A stretch of 5,255 bases of DNA from Candidatus Moranbacteria bacterium CG_4_8_14_3_um_filter_41_13 (lineage in GTDB: Bacteria > Patescibacteriota > Minisyncoccia > Moranbacterales > UBA1568). The notes below the pieces were generated by a model. The model did not search any database. It was not told where the DNA came from and worked only from the letters and a program-made list of their open reading frames with translations. The position numbers and the translations under genes were made by a program. Shown piece after piece: positions 4,906 to 5,255 of this stretch (within the stretch, counting starts at the first letter, position 1; every line of letters begins with the position of its first letter). Location of the stretch: positions 1-5,255 of the forward strand of contig PFHN01000056.1 in the NCBI GenBank assembly GCA_002782305.1, written 5' to 3'.

Positions 4906-5255
4906 ATGAAGGTACAAGCTACACTCACAAATCTCCGAATAGCTCCACGTAAAGTGCGTCTCGTGACTCACTCTCTTATTGGTGTGGATGCTCGCGAATC
5001 ACTCCTCCAGCTTTCTAAGCAGGTGAAGAAGTCTTCGAAACCAATCTATGATCTCGTAAAGAGTGCCATAGCCAATGCTGTGAATAATGATGGTCTTGAT
5101 GAATCCAACCTGTATGTATTTGAAATAAGGGTAGGTGATGGTCTTCGTCTGAAACGTTGGCTCCCACGTGCTTTCGGAAGAGCGACTCCTCTTCTCCACC
5201 GCGGATCCAATGTTACTGTTATTCTGGAAGAGAAAATTGAAGGCAAGAATCGTAC
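4906..5255 (+). CDS. rplV: 50S ribosomal protein L22, partial (cut by the right edge)
   Basis: L22 spans the large subunit, and its beta-hairpin lines the exit tunnel opposite L4. Translation from ATG 4906 stays open for 116 codons to the window end, with no stop reached. Family landmarks are LTNLRIAPRKVRLV (7-20), IYDLVKSAIANAVNNDG (47-63), the hairpin region RLKRWLPRAFGRA (81-93) and the closing strand NVTVILEEK (102-110). E. coli L22 has 110 residues, so nearly all of the conserved protein is visible and only a C-terminal tail is missing. An earlier ATG at 4901 meets TGA after one codon (ATG TTA TGA) and cannot be the start. No Shine-Dalgarno is present; T precedes ATG. In the usual operon order rpsC would follow beyond the window. 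Confidence 0.96.
   Translation, partial: MKVQATLTNLRIAPRKVRLVTHSLIGVDARESLLQLSKQVKKSSKPIYDLVKSAIANAVNNDGLDESNLYVFEIRVGDGLRLKRWLPRAFGRATPLLHRGSNVTVILEEKIEGKNR

Noticed and set aside
217..5255. Horizontal transfer, mobile element or novel system in this window
   Set aside because: Gene order is the standard tuf-S10 order. Codon use looks even across the genes, and no transposase, direct or inverted terminal repeat, attachment site or unfamiliar ORF is present.

Overview
The window is a piece of core bacterial chromosome, read entirely on the + strand. It holds elongation factor Tu followed by the first part of the S10 ribosomal protein operon: tuf, rpsJ (S10), rplC (L3), rplD (L4), rplW (L23), rplB (L2), rpsS (S19) and the first 116 codons of rplV (L22), which runs off the right edge. 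All products are recognised from conserved family sequence. No mobile element, CRISPR array, tRNA, rRNA or foreign gene was seen.

The organism is a bacterium, and the details lean towards the Candidate Phyla Radiation (Patescibacteria, perhaps Parcubacteria-like). The reasons are the style of the EF-Tu N-terminus, a Lys/Ser-rich N-terminal extension on L23, an Ala/Lys-rich tail on S19, and the lack of Shine-Dalgarno sequences. This placement is an inference made without a database search. The seven complete genes end in TAA (five) or TAG (two). No frame is interrupted by TGA, so glycine-recoded UGA as in Gracilibacteria is unlikely.

Layout: bases 1-216 hold a very good sigma70-type promoter (TTGACA-17-TATTAT with an extended -10), a possible second promoter and a foldable leader ahead of tuf. 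The 115-base tuf-rpsJ spacer contains consecutive hairpins with no U-tract. The 168-base rpsJ-rplC spacer is the most interesting non-coding part: a promoter-like pair overlaps the end of rpsJ, followed by a long imperfect stem-loop and then a hairpin with a seven-T run that looks like an intrinsic terminator or attenuator. After that, rplC to rplV are tightly packed (gaps of 8, 9, 23, 23 and 8 bases), as expected of one transcript.

Functionally, EF-Tu delivers aminoacyl-tRNA to the ribosome; S10 and S19 are small-subunit head proteins; L2, L3, L4, L22 and L23 shape the peptidyl-transferase centre surroundings and the exit tunnel. The coding content is ordinary. The points worth a second look are the structured leaders and the initiation signals: none of the eight starts has a recognisable Shine-Dalgarno at normal spacing, and seven of eight have T immediately before ATG.
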